Source: Mumia quercus
Lineage (GTDB): Bacteria; Actinomycetota; Actinomycetes; Propionibacteriales; Nocardioidaceae
Direction: 5' to 3'
DNA: 64,000 nucleotides
Assembly (NCBI RefSeq): GCF_025506335.1
Contig: NZ_JANZYO010000001.1
Location: 404,074 to 468,073, forward strand
The position numbers were made by a program, and so were the translations under genes. The notes beneath the pieces are model-generated. The model had not been told where the DNA came from. It saw only the letters and a list, made by a program, of their open reading frames with translations, and did no database searches. This document shows positions 45,885-54,877 of the stretch, piece after piece; position 1 is the stretch's first letter; every line of letters begins with the position of its first letter.

Positions 45885-46778
45885 TCAGTCGCCGACGGTG
45901 TCGCGTCCGCGGCGGACCAGCTTGGGGTCGGCGTACGCGACGACCTCGGCGTCCTTGTCGGTGTAGTCGTACTGGCTCAGGAAGAACCGCATCGCGTTGA
46001 GGCGCGCCCGCTTCTTGTCGTTGCTCTTGATCGCCGTCCAGGGCGAGGCGTCGGTGTCCGTGTGGAGCATCATCGCCTCCTTCGCGTCGCTGTAGGCGTC
46101 CCAGCGGTCGAGCGACTCGATGTCCATCGGCGAGAGCTTCCACCGCCTGACCGGGTCGATCTGGCGGATCGCGAAGCGTGTGCGCTGCTCGTGCTGGGTC
46201 ACCGAGAACCACAGCTTGGTGAGGTGGAGCCCGCTCTCGGTGAGCATCTCCTCGAACAGCGGCGCCTGGTGCATGAAGCGCTCGTACTCGGTGTCGGTGC
46301 AGAACCCCATCACCCGTTCGACGCCGGCACGGTTGTACCAGGAGCGGTCGAAGAGCACGATCTCCCCGGCGGTCGGCAACCGCCGGACGTAGCGCTGGAA
46401 GTACCACTCGCCGCGCTCGGTCTCGGTCGGCTTCGTCAGCGCGACCACGCGCGCCGAGCGCGGGTTGAGGTGCTCGGTGAACCGCTTGATCGTGCCGCCC
46501 TTGCCGGCGGCGTCGCGCCCCTCGAAGAGGATGACGTGCTTGGTGCCGGTGTCTTGGGCCCAGTACTGGAACTTCAGCAGCTCCACCTGGAGGCGGTACT
46601 TCTCGCGCTCGTAGTGGTCGCGGTCCATCCGCGTGTCGTACGGGTAGTCGTCGCGCCACGTCTCGATCGGGTTTCCGCCGGGATCGATGAGGTCGGGGTC
46701 GGAGCCGTGCTCGTCGTGACGCACGGTGTAGCCCTGGCTGATCAGGTCCTCGAGGTACTCCCGGAAGTTCTGGATCAC
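45885..46778 (-). CDS. ppk2: Polyphosphate kinase 2
   Basis: A 297-residue class I PPK2. Walker A is FEGRDAAGKGGTIKRF, the lid/Walker B region IVLFDRSWYNRAGVERVMGF, and conserved RWKLSPMDIESLDRW follows. It transfers phosphate between polyphosphate and nucleotides, usually making ATP or GTP from the diphosphate. The GTG at 46778 overlaps the stop of the alanyl-tRNA-synthetase-like gene by 4 bp and has GGAG upstream. Coupling to an ATP-consuming synthetase suggests local ATP supply from polyphosphate. Confidence 0.94.
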   Translation of the reverse strand: MIQNFREYLEDLISQGYTVRHDEHGSDPDLIDPGGNPIETWRDDYPYDTRMDRDHYEREKYRLQVELLKFQYWAQDTGTKHVILFEGRDAAGKGGTIKRFTEHLNPRSARVVALTKPTETERGEWYFQRYVRRLPTAGEIVLFDRSWYNRAGVERVMGFCTDTEYERFMHQAPLFEEMLTESGLHLTKLWFSVTQHEQRTRFAIRQIDPVRRWKLSPMDIESLDRWDAYSDAKEAMMLHTDTDASPWTAIKSNDKKRARLNAMRFFLSQYDYTDKDAEVVAYADPKLVRRGRDTVGD

Positions 46779-48196
46779 AGGTGCTCCTTCTTCGTGGCCG
46801 CCCGCGAGCGCTCGCGCTGCTCGCGGACGAGGTCGTCCAGCTGGTGCTGCCAGTCCGGGTCGAGGGCGAGCGACTCGGCGCGGACCTCCTCGAGGCTGAG
46901 TTCCACGGGGAACCCGTACGTGTCCTTCCAGGCGAACAGGTCGGCGCCGGTCACGGTGCGGCCCTCGTACGACCGCACGTGCGCGAGGCCTCGTTCGAGC
47001 GTACGGCGGAACTTGCGCTCCTCGGCGGCCAGGGTCGCGACGACCTCGTCGCGGCGCTGCTCGACCTCCGGGTACGCGTCGCGGTAGAGCCCAGCGACCG
47101 TCGGGACCAGGCCGCCCACGAAGTCCTCGTCGAGCCCGAGCTCGTGCGCCTTGCGCATCGCGCGCCGCACCAGCCGCCGCAGCACATAGCCCTGCGCCTT
47201 GTTGGACGGCACCACCCCGTCGACGGCGAGGAACGTCGCGCCGCGGACGTGGTCGGCCACCACCCGGAACGCAGCGGTCGCGTCGTCGTAGCCCACGCCG
47301 CTGCGCTCCTCCAGCCGTTGCACGAGCGGCCACAGCAGGCTGGTCCGGAAGACGTCGGGACTGTCGATCACCGCGGCCGCGATGCGTTCGAGCCCGCCCC
47401 CGAAGTCCACGTTGTGCCGGGGGAGCGGGGCGAACCCGTCCTCGGTGCGCTGGTAGGACATGAAGTCGGAGTTGCCGATCTCGACGTAGCGCCCGCAGTC
47501 GCAGTTGGGGTGGCACCGAGCCCCGTACGCGGGGTTGTGCGCGAGCGAGGGGAACAGGTAGAACATCTCGGAGTCCGTGCCGCCGGGGTCGCCGAGGGGC
47601 ATCCGTTCCATCGAGTCGCCACGGCACCACCAGTTCTTGCGGCCGTAGAAGCAGATCCGCGCGCCGTCGCTGCCGATCTCCCCGGCGCGTTCGAGCGTCC
47701 CGAGGTCGGCGACGGTCCCTTCGATCCCGGCGGCGGCGAACAGGTCCTTCCACACGGCGGCGCTCTCGTCGTCCCGGGGCAGGTCGTACGTGTCGTCCCC
47801 GCCGAAACAGCTCACGTACAGGCGCGAGGGATCCAGGCCGAGACGGACGACCAGGAGCTCCCACACGGACCGCAGCTGCTCCTCCTTGCCGTAGTCGCCG
47901 AGGCTCCAGTTGCCCAGCATCTCGAAGAAGGTCGTGTGGCGGTCGTCGCCGACCTCGTCGAGGTCCTGGCTGCGCAGGCAGGGCTGGGAGTCGGCGAGCC
48001 GAGGGCCGTCGGGGTGCTCGGCTCCCTCGAGGTAGCGCAGCAGCGGTTGCATCCCGCTCCCGGTGAACAGCGTCGTGGGGTCGTCGTGCGGCACGAGCGA
48101 CGCGCGCGGGAGGATCACGTGACCGCGTTCGCGCTGGAACTCCAGGAAGGTCTCGCGCACGGCGTCGGTGTCCCTGGTGCTCGGCTGCTCGCCCAT
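46775..48196 (-). CDS. Truncated alanyl-tRNA synthetase paralogue (no editing or C-Ala domain)
   Basis: A 473-residue protein matching only the first half of a roughly 880-residue AlaRS. Class II motif 2 is recognisable (RSQDLDEVGDDRHTTFFEML, GNWSLGDYGKEE) as is motif 3 (GGGLERI, 266-272), and the helical tRNA-recognition domain ends near 440. The editing and C-Ala domains are absent. The usual GPCGPDSE reads GDPGGTDSE, EIWN reads EIGN, and a Cys-rich patch (CHPNCDC) is inserted. The NWW segment recalls short AlaRS of Patescibacteria. The ATG at 48196 follows GAGGAG. It is divergent from a lipid aminoacyl-transferase gene. Confidence 0.85.
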   Translation of the reverse strand: MGEQPSTRDTDAVRETFLEFQRERGHVILPRASLVPHDDPTTLFTGSGMQPLLRYLEGAEHPDGPRLADSQPCLRSQDLDEVGDDRHTTFFEMLGNWSLGDYGKEEQLRSVWELLVVRLGLDPSRLYVSCFGGDDTYDLPRDDESAAVWKDLFAAAGIEGTVADLGTLERAGEIGSDGARICFYGRKNWWCRGDSMERMPLGDPGGTDSEMFYLFPSLAHNPAYGARCHPNCDCGRYVEIGNSDFMSYQRTEDGFAPLPRHNVDFGGGLERIAAAVIDSPDVFRTSLLWPLVQRLEERSGVGYDDATAAFRVVADHVRGATFLAVDGVVPSNKAQGYVLRRLVRRAMRKAHELGLDEDFVGGLVPTVAGLYRDAYPEVEQRRDEVVATLAAEERKFRRTLERGLAHVRSYEGRTVTGADLFAWKDTYGFPVELSLEEVRAESLALDPDWQHQLDDLVREQRERSRAATKKEHL

Positions 48197-48294
48197 CGCA
48201 CTCCTCTCCGCCGTTCCAGCATCCGTCGCCACCGGCCCCGCCGCACGTCTGCGCTCGAGGTGCCCACCTATGACGGTGGTGTCAGCCTTGGCTC

Positions 48295-50394
48295 ATGGCG
48301 CGATGGGGTAGGGCGGTCCTTGCCGTCGTCCGGCGCCTCCCGTTCACGTCCGCGCTGGTCCTGCTGTCCCTCGTGGTGGCGGTGGCGACGACGACCGCGT
48401 GGTCACCGGCGGTGGACAAGCCGTGGTTCCACGACGTCGCGTACGGGCTCCCGTCGTTGGAGGCCGGCCGGTGGTGGACGCCGGTGACCGGCTCGTTCCT
48501 GGCGTTCCTGCCCATCCAGTACCTGCCGATCGTGCTCACGTCGGCGATCTTTGTCGGCATCGGCGAGTGGGTGCTCGGGACGAAGACGGCGGCGTGGGTC
48601 GCGATCACCGGGCAGATCGGCGCGGTCGTCTTCGTGTCGCTGGTGGTGGCGGTGCTGCGGCACACCGACTGGGCGTGGGCGCACGCCCGGGCCGAGGCGT
48701 ACGACGTGGGATTCAGCGCCGGGGCGTTCGCGGTGCTCGCGGTGGCGTCGGCCAAGATGCGCCCTCCCTGGCGGGGGCGGGTGCGGGTGCTCATGTGGGC
48801 GTACGAGATCCCCAACCTGATCCTGGTCGGCACGCTGGCCGACCTCGCCCACCTCTTCTCGCTGCTGTTCTGGCTGCCGCTGGGCCCCCGGATCGTCGGC
48901 CGACCCGCTCGCCTGTGGATCCCAGGTCTCTCGCGGTACGAGGTGCGGTGGCTCGCGGCCGGGTTCTTCTGGCTGGGTGCGGTGGTGACGCTGGCGGGAC
49001 AGTTCCTCTCCGTCGAGGGGCCGTTCGGCCACTTCGGCGGTACCGACCTCTCCTGGTGGAGCGTCATCCCGACCGTCGTCCTCGACGTCGTCATCGGAGT
49101 GGGTCTCCTGCACGGGCGCCGGCTGTGGTGGCGAGGGGCCCTGCTCGTCACGGCGGTCGCGGCCGTCCTCGCCACCGTCCCCGTGCTCACCCTGGCCTTC
49201 CGGCACGAGCGTCCGGAAGGCCTCGGGCTCTACGTGGTGATCTTGGTGTTCGACCTGATCCAGGTCGCCGTCCTCGTGCTCGGGCGGCGCGCGTTCCGCA
49301 ACCCGAGCAGGCGTCGCCGCGCGCGCGAGGGCGCGAGCGTGTTCGGAGGGACGCCGTCGGAGGGTGACCGCGACCAGGTGCGCGCGCGCCTGTCCACCCT
49401 CGGGTCGCCCAACGACCTCGCCTGGATGACGACGTGGCCGGAGAACCGGTGGTGGTTCCCTGCCGACCGCGACGGCTACGTGGCCTACCAGATCCGCAGC
49501 GGTGTCGCGCTCGGGCTCTGCGACCCGGTCGCGGAGCCCGAGGAACGTGCCGAGCTGCTCGACCTCTTCGTCCGCGTCGCCCGGGAGGGCGGGACGACCC
49601 CCTGCTTCTTCAGCGTCACCGAAGAGGTGGCCGTCTGGGCGCGGGGGCAGGGGTGGTCCTCGCTCCAGGTGGCGGAGGAGGCGGTGATCGACCTCCCCAC
49701 GATGGAGTTCCGGGGCAAGAAGTGGCAGGACGTCCGTACGGCGCTCAACCAGGCGCGCAAGCACGAGATCACCCACCGGCTCGTGAGGCTGGCGGAGGCG
49801 CCGCGCGGGATCCAGGTCCAGGTGCGCGCGATCTCCGACGCCTGGGTGGGGGACAAGGGGCTCCCGGAGATGGGGTTCACCCTCGGCGGCGTCGACGAGG
49901 CGATGGACCCGCAGGTGCTCGTAGGTCTTGCGATCGACGACGAAGGCACCGTGCAGGGGGTCACGAGCTGGATGCCGATCCACGCGGAGAACGGGGTGCA
50001 GATCGGCTGGACCCTCGACCTCATGCGCCGACTCCCCGACGGGTTCCGCTACACCATGGAGTTCCTCATCGCCTCCGCGTGCCTCGCGTTCAAGGAGCAG
50101 GGGTACGCGCTCGTCTCGCTCTCGGGGGCGCCGCTGGCGCACCTGGGTGAGCAGGACGAGACGTTCGACCGCTCGGGGATCGACCGGGTCCTCGAGGTGG
50201 TGGGGGAGACCCTGGAGCCGTACTACGGGTTCCAGTCGCTCGAGGCCTTCAAGGCGAAGTTCCAGCCCCGCTACCAGCGGCTCTACATGGTGTTCCCCGA
50301 CGAGGCCGCGCTGCCCAAGATCGGCGTCGCGCTCGGCTCGGCGTACCTCGACGGGCTGGGCCCGGCGAAGCTCTTGTCACTGGCGAGGACGTAG
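48295..50394 (+). CDS. Rhomboid-like/DUF2156 membrane protein (MprF-type aminoacyl-phosphatidylglycerol synthase)
   Basis: A 699-residue protein. Residues 17-200 form six membrane segments resembling a rhomboid fold, with GFSAG (Ser141) and an AHLFSLLF helix (His186) at the dyad positions. Further helices span about 215-340. The cytoplasmic C-terminus (about 360-690) is a DUF2156/MprF domain of the dupli-GNAT type (WWFPADRDGYVAYQIRSG, KWQDVRTALNQARKHEIT, LEPYYGFQSLEAFKAKFQPRY). Such domains transfer Lys or Ala from tRNA to phosphatidylglycerol. A divergent AlaRS-like gene starts 98 bp away, hinting at alanine. Confidence 0.85.
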   Translation: MARWGRAVLAVVRRLPFTSALVLLSLVVAVATTTAWSPAVDKPWFHDVAYGLPSLEAGRWWTPVTGSFLAFLPIQYLPIVLTSAIFVGIGEWVLGTKTAAWVAITGQIGAVVFVSLVVAVLRHTDWAWAHARAEAYDVGFSAGAFAVLAVASAKMRPPWRGRVRVLMWAYEIPNLILVGTLADLAHLFSLLFWLPLGPRIVGRPARLWIPGLSRYEVRWLAAGFFWLGAVVTLAGQFLSVEGPFGHFGGTDLSWWSVIPTVVLDVVIGVGLLHGRRLWWRGALLVTAVAAVLATVPVLTLAFRHERPEGLGLYVVILVFDLIQVAVLVLGRRAFRNPSRRRRAREGASVFGGTPSEGDRDQVRARLSTLGSPNDLAWMTTWPENRWWFPADRDGYVAYQIRSGVALGLCDPVAEPEERAELLDLFVRVAREGGTTPCFFSVTEEVAVWARGQGWSSLQVAEEAVIDLPTMEFRGKKWQDVRTALNQARKHEITHRLVRLAEAPRGIQVQVRAISDAWVGDKGLPEMGFTLGGVDEAMDPQVLVGLAIDDEGTVQGVTSWMPIHAENGVQIGWTLDLMRRLPDGFRYTMEFLIASACLAFKEQGYALVSLSGAPLAHLGEQDETFDRSGIDRVLEVVGETLEPYYGFQSLEAFKAKFQPRYQRLYMVFPDEAALPKIGVALGSAYLDGLGPAKLLSLART

Positions 50395-51402
50395 CGCCTC
50401 GTCCACGCGCAGCAGCAGCGCCGTCACGTGGAAGCCCGTCCCGACGGCGGCGATCACCACGTACGGGGTCTGGACCGCGCCCGCGTGCAGCGCGAGGTTC
50501 ACCGGATACGTCGAGTGCGTGAGGTTGCCGAACCTCTCCAGCGTCTCGAGGTACGCCGCGGGCGACAGCCGGTCGGCCCAGTGGTCGAGCAGGGCGCGCG
50601 AGCCCTGGTGGGTGATGAGCGAGACGTCGGCGCCGCTGAGCCCGTGGCGTGCGAGCAGCTCGGCGACGAGGTCGGGCAGCCCGTCGCGCATGATCGTCTG
50701 GTAGACCTCGACGCCGGTGTCGGGCTCGAGAAGGTACGTCGGTGCCGCGTGGCCGTCTTCGCCGACCGGGATCCCGGCCCAGTCGTGCGCCTGGCGCGGG
50801 CGTACGGCCATCGTCATCGACGAGTAGCCCCAGCCGAACGTCCGAGTCTGGTGGTCGACGAGGCGCAGCGCGCCGCCCGGCGAGAGGACGGCGGCGCCCG
50901 CGCCGTCCCCGATCGCCTGGGCGTGCCCGCGGCGGTAGTCGACGTGGCGGGTCCAGTTGGACCCGGTGACGACGAGCACGCGCTCGCAGCCGCCGGCCAC
51001 GATCGCCTCGTGCCCGTGCACGACGCCGAGGAGGAAGTTGCTGAAGTCGCTGTTCAGCGGCACCACGAGGCTGTCCTCCCGCATGCCGAGGCGGGCGTGG
51101 ACCTCGTACAGGGAGTTTGGGGTGAAGTACGCCGGCACCGACGCGTACCCGTAGATGCGGTCGACGTCGGTCGCGTCGAGTCCCGCCTCGTCGAGCGCCT
51201 GCTGGCAGGCGTCGACCATGAAGCTCTCGATCTCCTCGTCCGTGCTGAGCACCCGGCGCTGCCCGGTGCCGGTGAAGAGGTCGGCCTCGGCGACCCCGGT
51301 CGGCCCCGGCGTCCGGTCGAGCGCGGAGTACACCGGGTCGTCGTCCTCGCGGATCCGCTTCGGCACTGCCCAGCCGGTCCCTGTGATCCCCGGATCAGTC
51401 AT
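50377..51402 (-). CDS. 3-oxoacyl-ACP synthase III-like protein lacking the active-site cysteine
   Basis: A 341-residue thiolase-fold protein of KAS III type. His is present in LITHQGSRALLDHW and Asn in RFGNLTHSTYPVN. At the nucleophile position, however, the usual LNAACAGF reads LNSDFSNFLLG, with no Cys. It cannot form the normal acyl-enzyme, so it is either degenerate, an esterase/transferase variant or a non-catalytic partner. The last 18 bp overlap antisense with the end of the DUF2156 gene. No acyl-carrier protein is encoded near it. Confidence 0.82.
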   Translation of the reverse strand: MTDPGITGTGWAVPKRIREDDDPVYSALDRTPGPTGVAEADLFTGTGQRRVLSTDEEIESFMVDACQQALDEAGLDATDVDRIYGYASVPAYFTPNSLYEVHARLGMREDSLVVPLNSDFSNFLLGVVHGHEAIVAGGCERVLVVTGSNWTRHVDYRRGHAQAIGDGAGAAVLSPGGALRLVDHQTRTFGWGYSSMTMAVRPRQAHDWAGIPVGEDGHAAPTYLLEPDTGVEVYQTIMRDGLPDLVAELLARHGLSGADVSLITHQGSRALLDHWADRLSPAAYLETLERFGNLTHSTYPVNLALHAGAVQTPYVVIAAVGTGFHVTALLLRVDEALRPRQ

Positions 51403-51518
51403 GTGTCGTCCCCCTGGTCGCGTGGTGTCACAGTGTGCTGGGCCCAGGGGTCAGCCACGGATTAAGGTGCTCCCACGCGTCGTACGCCGTCCCCGCCCTC
51501 TGAGCCTCCTGGAGCACC

Positions 51519-52289
51519 ATGTCCGTCCTGACCGCCCTGACCCAGGCCCTCACCTCTGGCTCCGTCGAGGTCGTCGACCTCACCGCGCCGCTGTCGAGCG
51601 AGACCCCGCTGCTCGAGCTGCCGCCGGAGCTCGGGCAGACCCAGCGTTTCGAGCTGGAGGAGATCAGCCGGTACGACGACCGCGGCCCGGCGTGGTACTG
51701 GAACAACTTCCGCACCGGCGAGCACACCGGCACCCACTTCGACGCCCCGAACCACTGGGTGACCGGCAAGGATCTCGCCGACATCGACTCGGTGCCGGTC
51801 TCGGCCTTCGTCGCCCCCGCCGTCGTGCTGGACGTGACGCAGGAGGTCGCGAAGGACCCGGGCTTCCTCATCGAGCGCCAGCACCTGGACGCGTTCCAGG
51901 CCGAGCACGGCGCGTTCCCGGAGGGTGGCTGGCTGCTCTGCCGGACCGGGTGGTCGGCGCGGGTGACGCAGGAGGACATGGTCAACAACACCGAGACCGG
52001 CCCCACCAGCCCCGGGATGTCGGCGGAGTGCGCCCGCTGGGTGGCCGAGGAGTCGCCCCTGCAGGGCATCGGCGTCGAGACGGTCGGGACGGACGCGGGT
52101 GCCGCGCACTCCTTCGACCCGGCGTTCCCGTGCCACTCGTTCCTGCTCGGCGCCGGCAAGTACGGGCTGGCGCAGCTGCAGAACCTCGACCGGCTCCCTG
52201 CGACCGGTGCGGTCGTGGTGGCGTCGCCGCTGCGGATCGTGGGCGGTTCCGGCTCGCCGGCACGCGTGCTGGCCCTCGTGGAGCGCTGA
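51519..52289 (+). CDS. Cyclase-family metal hydrolase (kynurenine formamidase-like)
   Basis: A 256-residue protein. The metal-binding signature HxGTHxDxPxH appears as GEHTGTHFDAPNHW, with supporting DLTAPLSSETP at the N-terminus and GIGVETVGTDAGAAHSF. Members hydrolyse cyclic amides, formamides or isatin. GGAG precedes the ATG. Its stop overlaps the start of the thiamine-diphosphate enzyme (TGATG), so the two probably act on one pathway, for example an isatin-like or alpha-keto acid route; the substrate is not determined. Confidence 0.88.
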   Translation: MSVLTALTQALTSGSVEVVDLTAPLSSETPLLELPPELGQTQRFELEEISRYDDRGPAWYWNNFRTGEHTGTHFDAPNHWVTGKDLADIDSVPVSAFVAPAVVLDVTQEVAKDPGFLIERQHLDAFQAEHGAFPEGGWLLCRTGWSARVTQEDMVNNTETGPTSPGMSAECARWVAEESPLQGIGVETVGTDAGAAHSFDPAFPCHSFLLGAGKYGLAQLQNLDRLPATGAVVVASPLRIVGGSGSPARVLALVER

Positions 52290-53926
52290 TGCAGGTCGCC
52301 GAGGCGGTCGGCCGCGTCCTCGTCGCGTCAGGCATCGACCACGTCTTCGGCGTCGTGGGATCGGGCAACTTCCACGTCACCAACGCGATGGTCGCGGCCG
52401 GTGCGCGGTTCGTCGCGGCGCGCCACGAGGGCGGCGCCGCCACGATGGCCGACGCCTACGCCCGTACCGGCGGCGGGGTCGCTGCACTGAGCGTGCACCA
52501 GGGGTGCGGGCTGACGAACGCGATGACCGGCATCGCCGAGGCGGCGAAGAGCCGTACGCCGCTGGTGGTGCTGGCGGCCGAGGTCACCCAGCCGCGGTCC
52601 AACTTCTTCGTCGACCAGGACGCGCTCGCCCGCGCGGTCGGTGCGGTGCCGGCACGGCTGACGTCGGCGGCGACGGCCGTGGCCGAGGCGCGGGCGGCGG
52701 TGGACCTCGCCCGGCAGGGGCGCCGGACCGTGCTGCTCAACATGCCCTTGGAAGTGCAGGCCGCGCTGGCCGAGGAGGTCACCGACGCCGCTGCCCCGCC
52801 CGCGGCACCCCAGCCGGAGGCGGGAGACCCGACGGTCCTGCTGGACGCTTTGCAGCGCGCCGAGCGCCCGGTCTTCGTCGCCGGTCGTGGAGCGCGCGGC
52901 GCCGGGCCCGACCTCGTCCGGCTCGCCGACGCCACCGGCGCGCTGCTCGCCACGTCCGCCGTGGCGCGCGGGCTGTTCGTCGGCAACCCGTGGTCGCTGG
53001 ACGTGTCAGGCGGCTTCTCGTCGCCGCTGACCGCCGAGCTGATCGCCGGTGCCGACCTCGTCGTCGGATGGGGCTGCGCCCTCAACATGTGGACGATGCG
53101 GCACGGTCGGTTGATCAGCCCGGAGGCGCAGGTCGTCCAGGTCGACGACGACCCCGACGCGATCGGGGCGCACCGGCCCGAGGCCGTCGGCGTCGTCGGT
53201 GACGTCGGTGCCACCGCGCGTGCGGTGCTGGCTGCGCTGGACGGCACGCGCGAGGGCTACCGCAGCCCGGGCCTGCGCGCCCGCCTCGCCTCGGAAGGGC
53301 GCTGGCGCGACGTCCCGTACGAGGACGGGAGCACGGTCACCGACGAGGGAGCTCCCGACCGCATCGATCCCCGGACGCTCACGATCGCGCTCGACGACCT
53401 CCTGCCCGCCGAGCGCGTCGTCGGTGTGGACTCGGGCAACTTCATGGGCTTCCCGAGCGCGTTCCTGGCGGTCCCCGACGAGCGCGGGTTCTGCTTCACG
53501 CAGGCGTTCCAGTCGATCGGTCTCGGACTCGCCACGACCATCGGCGCCGCGCTCGCGCAGCCGTCGCGACTTCCGGTCGCCGCGCTCGGTGACGGCGGCG
53601 CGCTGATGGGTGCCGCCGAGCTCGAGACCGTCGTACGCCTGGGTCTGCCGATGGTCGTCGTGGTGTACGACGACGAGGCGTACGGGGCTGAGGTGCACCA
53701 CTTCGGCCCGTCGGGCCACGCGCTCGACACCGTGACGTTCCCGCCTGCCGACCTTGCGGCGATCGGACGTGGCTACGGCTTCGACGCGGTGACCGTACGA
53801 GGCCGCGACGACGTCGCCGCCGTACGGGAGTGGCTCGCCGGACCGCGCGAGCGACCGCTCCTGGTCGACGCGAAGATCACCAGCGCGGCGTCGTGGTGGC
53901 TGGAGGAGGCGTTCCGCGGGCACTGA
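52289..53926 (+). CDS. Thiamine-diphosphate-dependent enzyme (acetolactate synthase/benzoylformate decarboxylase-like)
   Basis: A 545-residue protein with the three-domain layout. The N-terminal PYR domain has the catalytic Glu region in ARHEGGAATMADAYAR. A central domain (about 190-330) precedes the C-terminal PP domain with the ThDP motif LGDGGALMGAAELETVVR. FAD-binding character of the central domain is not evident. It should decarboxylate or ligate a 2-keto acid. It is encoded directly after the cyclase-type hydrolase, on which its substrate probably depends. Confidence 0.88.
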   Translation: MQVAEAVGRVLVASGIDHVFGVVGSGNFHVTNAMVAAGARFVAARHEGGAATMADAYARTGGGVAALSVHQGCGLTNAMTGIAEAAKSRTPLVVLAAEVTQPRSNFFVDQDALARAVGAVPARLTSAATAVAEARAAVDLARQGRRTVLLNMPLEVQAALAEEVTDAAAPPAAPQPEAGDPTVLLDALQRAERPVFVAGRGARGAGPDLVRLADATGALLATSAVARGLFVGNPWSLDVSGGFSSPLTAELIAGADLVVGWGCALNMWTMRHGRLISPEAQVVQVDDDPDAIGAHRPEAVGVVGDVGATARAVLAALDGTREGYRSPGLRARLASEGRWRDVPYEDGSTVTDEGAPDRIDPRTLTIALDDLLPAERVVGVDSGNFMGFPSAFLAVPDERGFCFTQAFQSIGLGLATTIGAALAQPSRLPVAALGDGGALMGAAELETVVRLGLPMVVVVYDDEAYGAEVHHFGPSGHALDTVTFPPADLAAIGRGYGFDAVTVRGRDDVAAVREWLAGPRERPLLVDAKITSAASWWLEEAFRGH

Positions 53927-53941
53927 GGTGCCCGCGCCGCC

Positions 53942-54877
53942 TCAGCCGTTGCGCTCGCGGTCGAGCCGCAGCAGCAGGTCGGCGATGCGCTTGCCGCTGG
54001 TGCCGCGGTAGCGGGGGTCGAGGTAGTCGTCGAGGAACTTCCCGAGCTGTGGGCCGGGCTCGCGGCGCTCGTGGATCATCGCGACGAGCTCGTCGAAGCT
54101 GTCCGCGTGCAGCCCCAGCCGCTCGGTGTAGATGGTGTTCTCCGCCGCGCGCCGGTGCGCGCGCGTGAGCGCCTCCCCGTTGATCCAGTAGGGGAAGATG
54201 ACCTGCTTGCCGAGCGCCCAGGCCTCGTACACCATCGTGCCGAAGTCGGAGATGACGACGTCGGCGTCGATGAGCTGGTCGGTCGTGGGGCGCTTGCTGT
54301 TGCCCACGCCGCGGTTGCGCGGGTGCTCGGACACCTCGACGTCGAAGTGCTCGCGCAACGGCTCGAGGTACTCCTGGAACGCAGGGAAGCTCGAGATCGT
54401 GAACTGCTCCTCGCCCTTCTTCACGAAGTCGTGGGTGGGCGCCCACAGGACGCGCGGGCGTCGCCGGCCGCGACGGCGCAGGCGGGCACGCAGCTGGCGC
54501 TCGCGCGCGAGCAGCAGGTCCAGCCGCGGCCATCCCACCGAGTGGACGTGGTCGGCATCGAGGGTGAGCGCCCTCGACCTGGTGACGCGCCGCTGGAGCA
54601 TCGGGCCGGGAACGAGGACGTCCGTACGGTGGCCCGCGGTCAGTGCACGCCCACCGTCGTCGGTCTTGCGCCAGAGGTAGTTCTTGTCGGCGACACCGTG
54701 CGACATGAGCACGTCGGAGTCGAGGTTGATGAAGAGCGAGAAGTTGAGCGCGCCCGGCACGTAGTCGCGGCCCGCCGAGCTCCACGACCGTCGCGGGAGG
54801 TGGCGAGCGATCGTCGCCCAGATCTGGTGGTGGACACCGTGGTAGGCGGTGCCGCTGGGGTCGACGACGTTGATCAC
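53942..54877 (-). CDS. CDP-glycerol glycerophosphotransferase-family protein
   Basis: A 311-residue GT-B-like protein. Family features are VLWAPTHDFVKKGEEQF, SEHPRNRGVG and the C-terminal donor motif ISDFGTMVYEAWALGKQVIFPYW, matching TagB/TagF enzymes that add glycerol-phosphate units to wall polymers. It is shorter than TagF and stands alone, with no transporter or CDP-glycerol synthesis gene in view. The GTG at 54877 has GAAAGG upstream. It converges on the thiamine-diphosphate enzyme gene. Confidence 0.8.
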   Translation of the reverse strand: MINVVDPSGTAYHGVHHQIWATIARHLPRRSWSSAGRDYVPGALNFSLFINLDSDVLMSHGVADKNYLWRKTDDGGRALTAGHRTDVLVPGPMLQRRVTRSRALTLDADHVHSVGWPRLDLLLARERQLRARLRRRGRRRPRVLWAPTHDFVKKGEEQFTISSFPAFQEYLEPLREHFDVEVSEHPRNRGVGNSKRPTTDQLIDADVVISDFGTMVYEAWALGKQVIFPYWINGEALTRAHRRAAENTIYTERLGLHADSFDELVAMIHERREPGPQLGKFLDDYLDPRYRGTSGKRIADLLLRLDRERNG

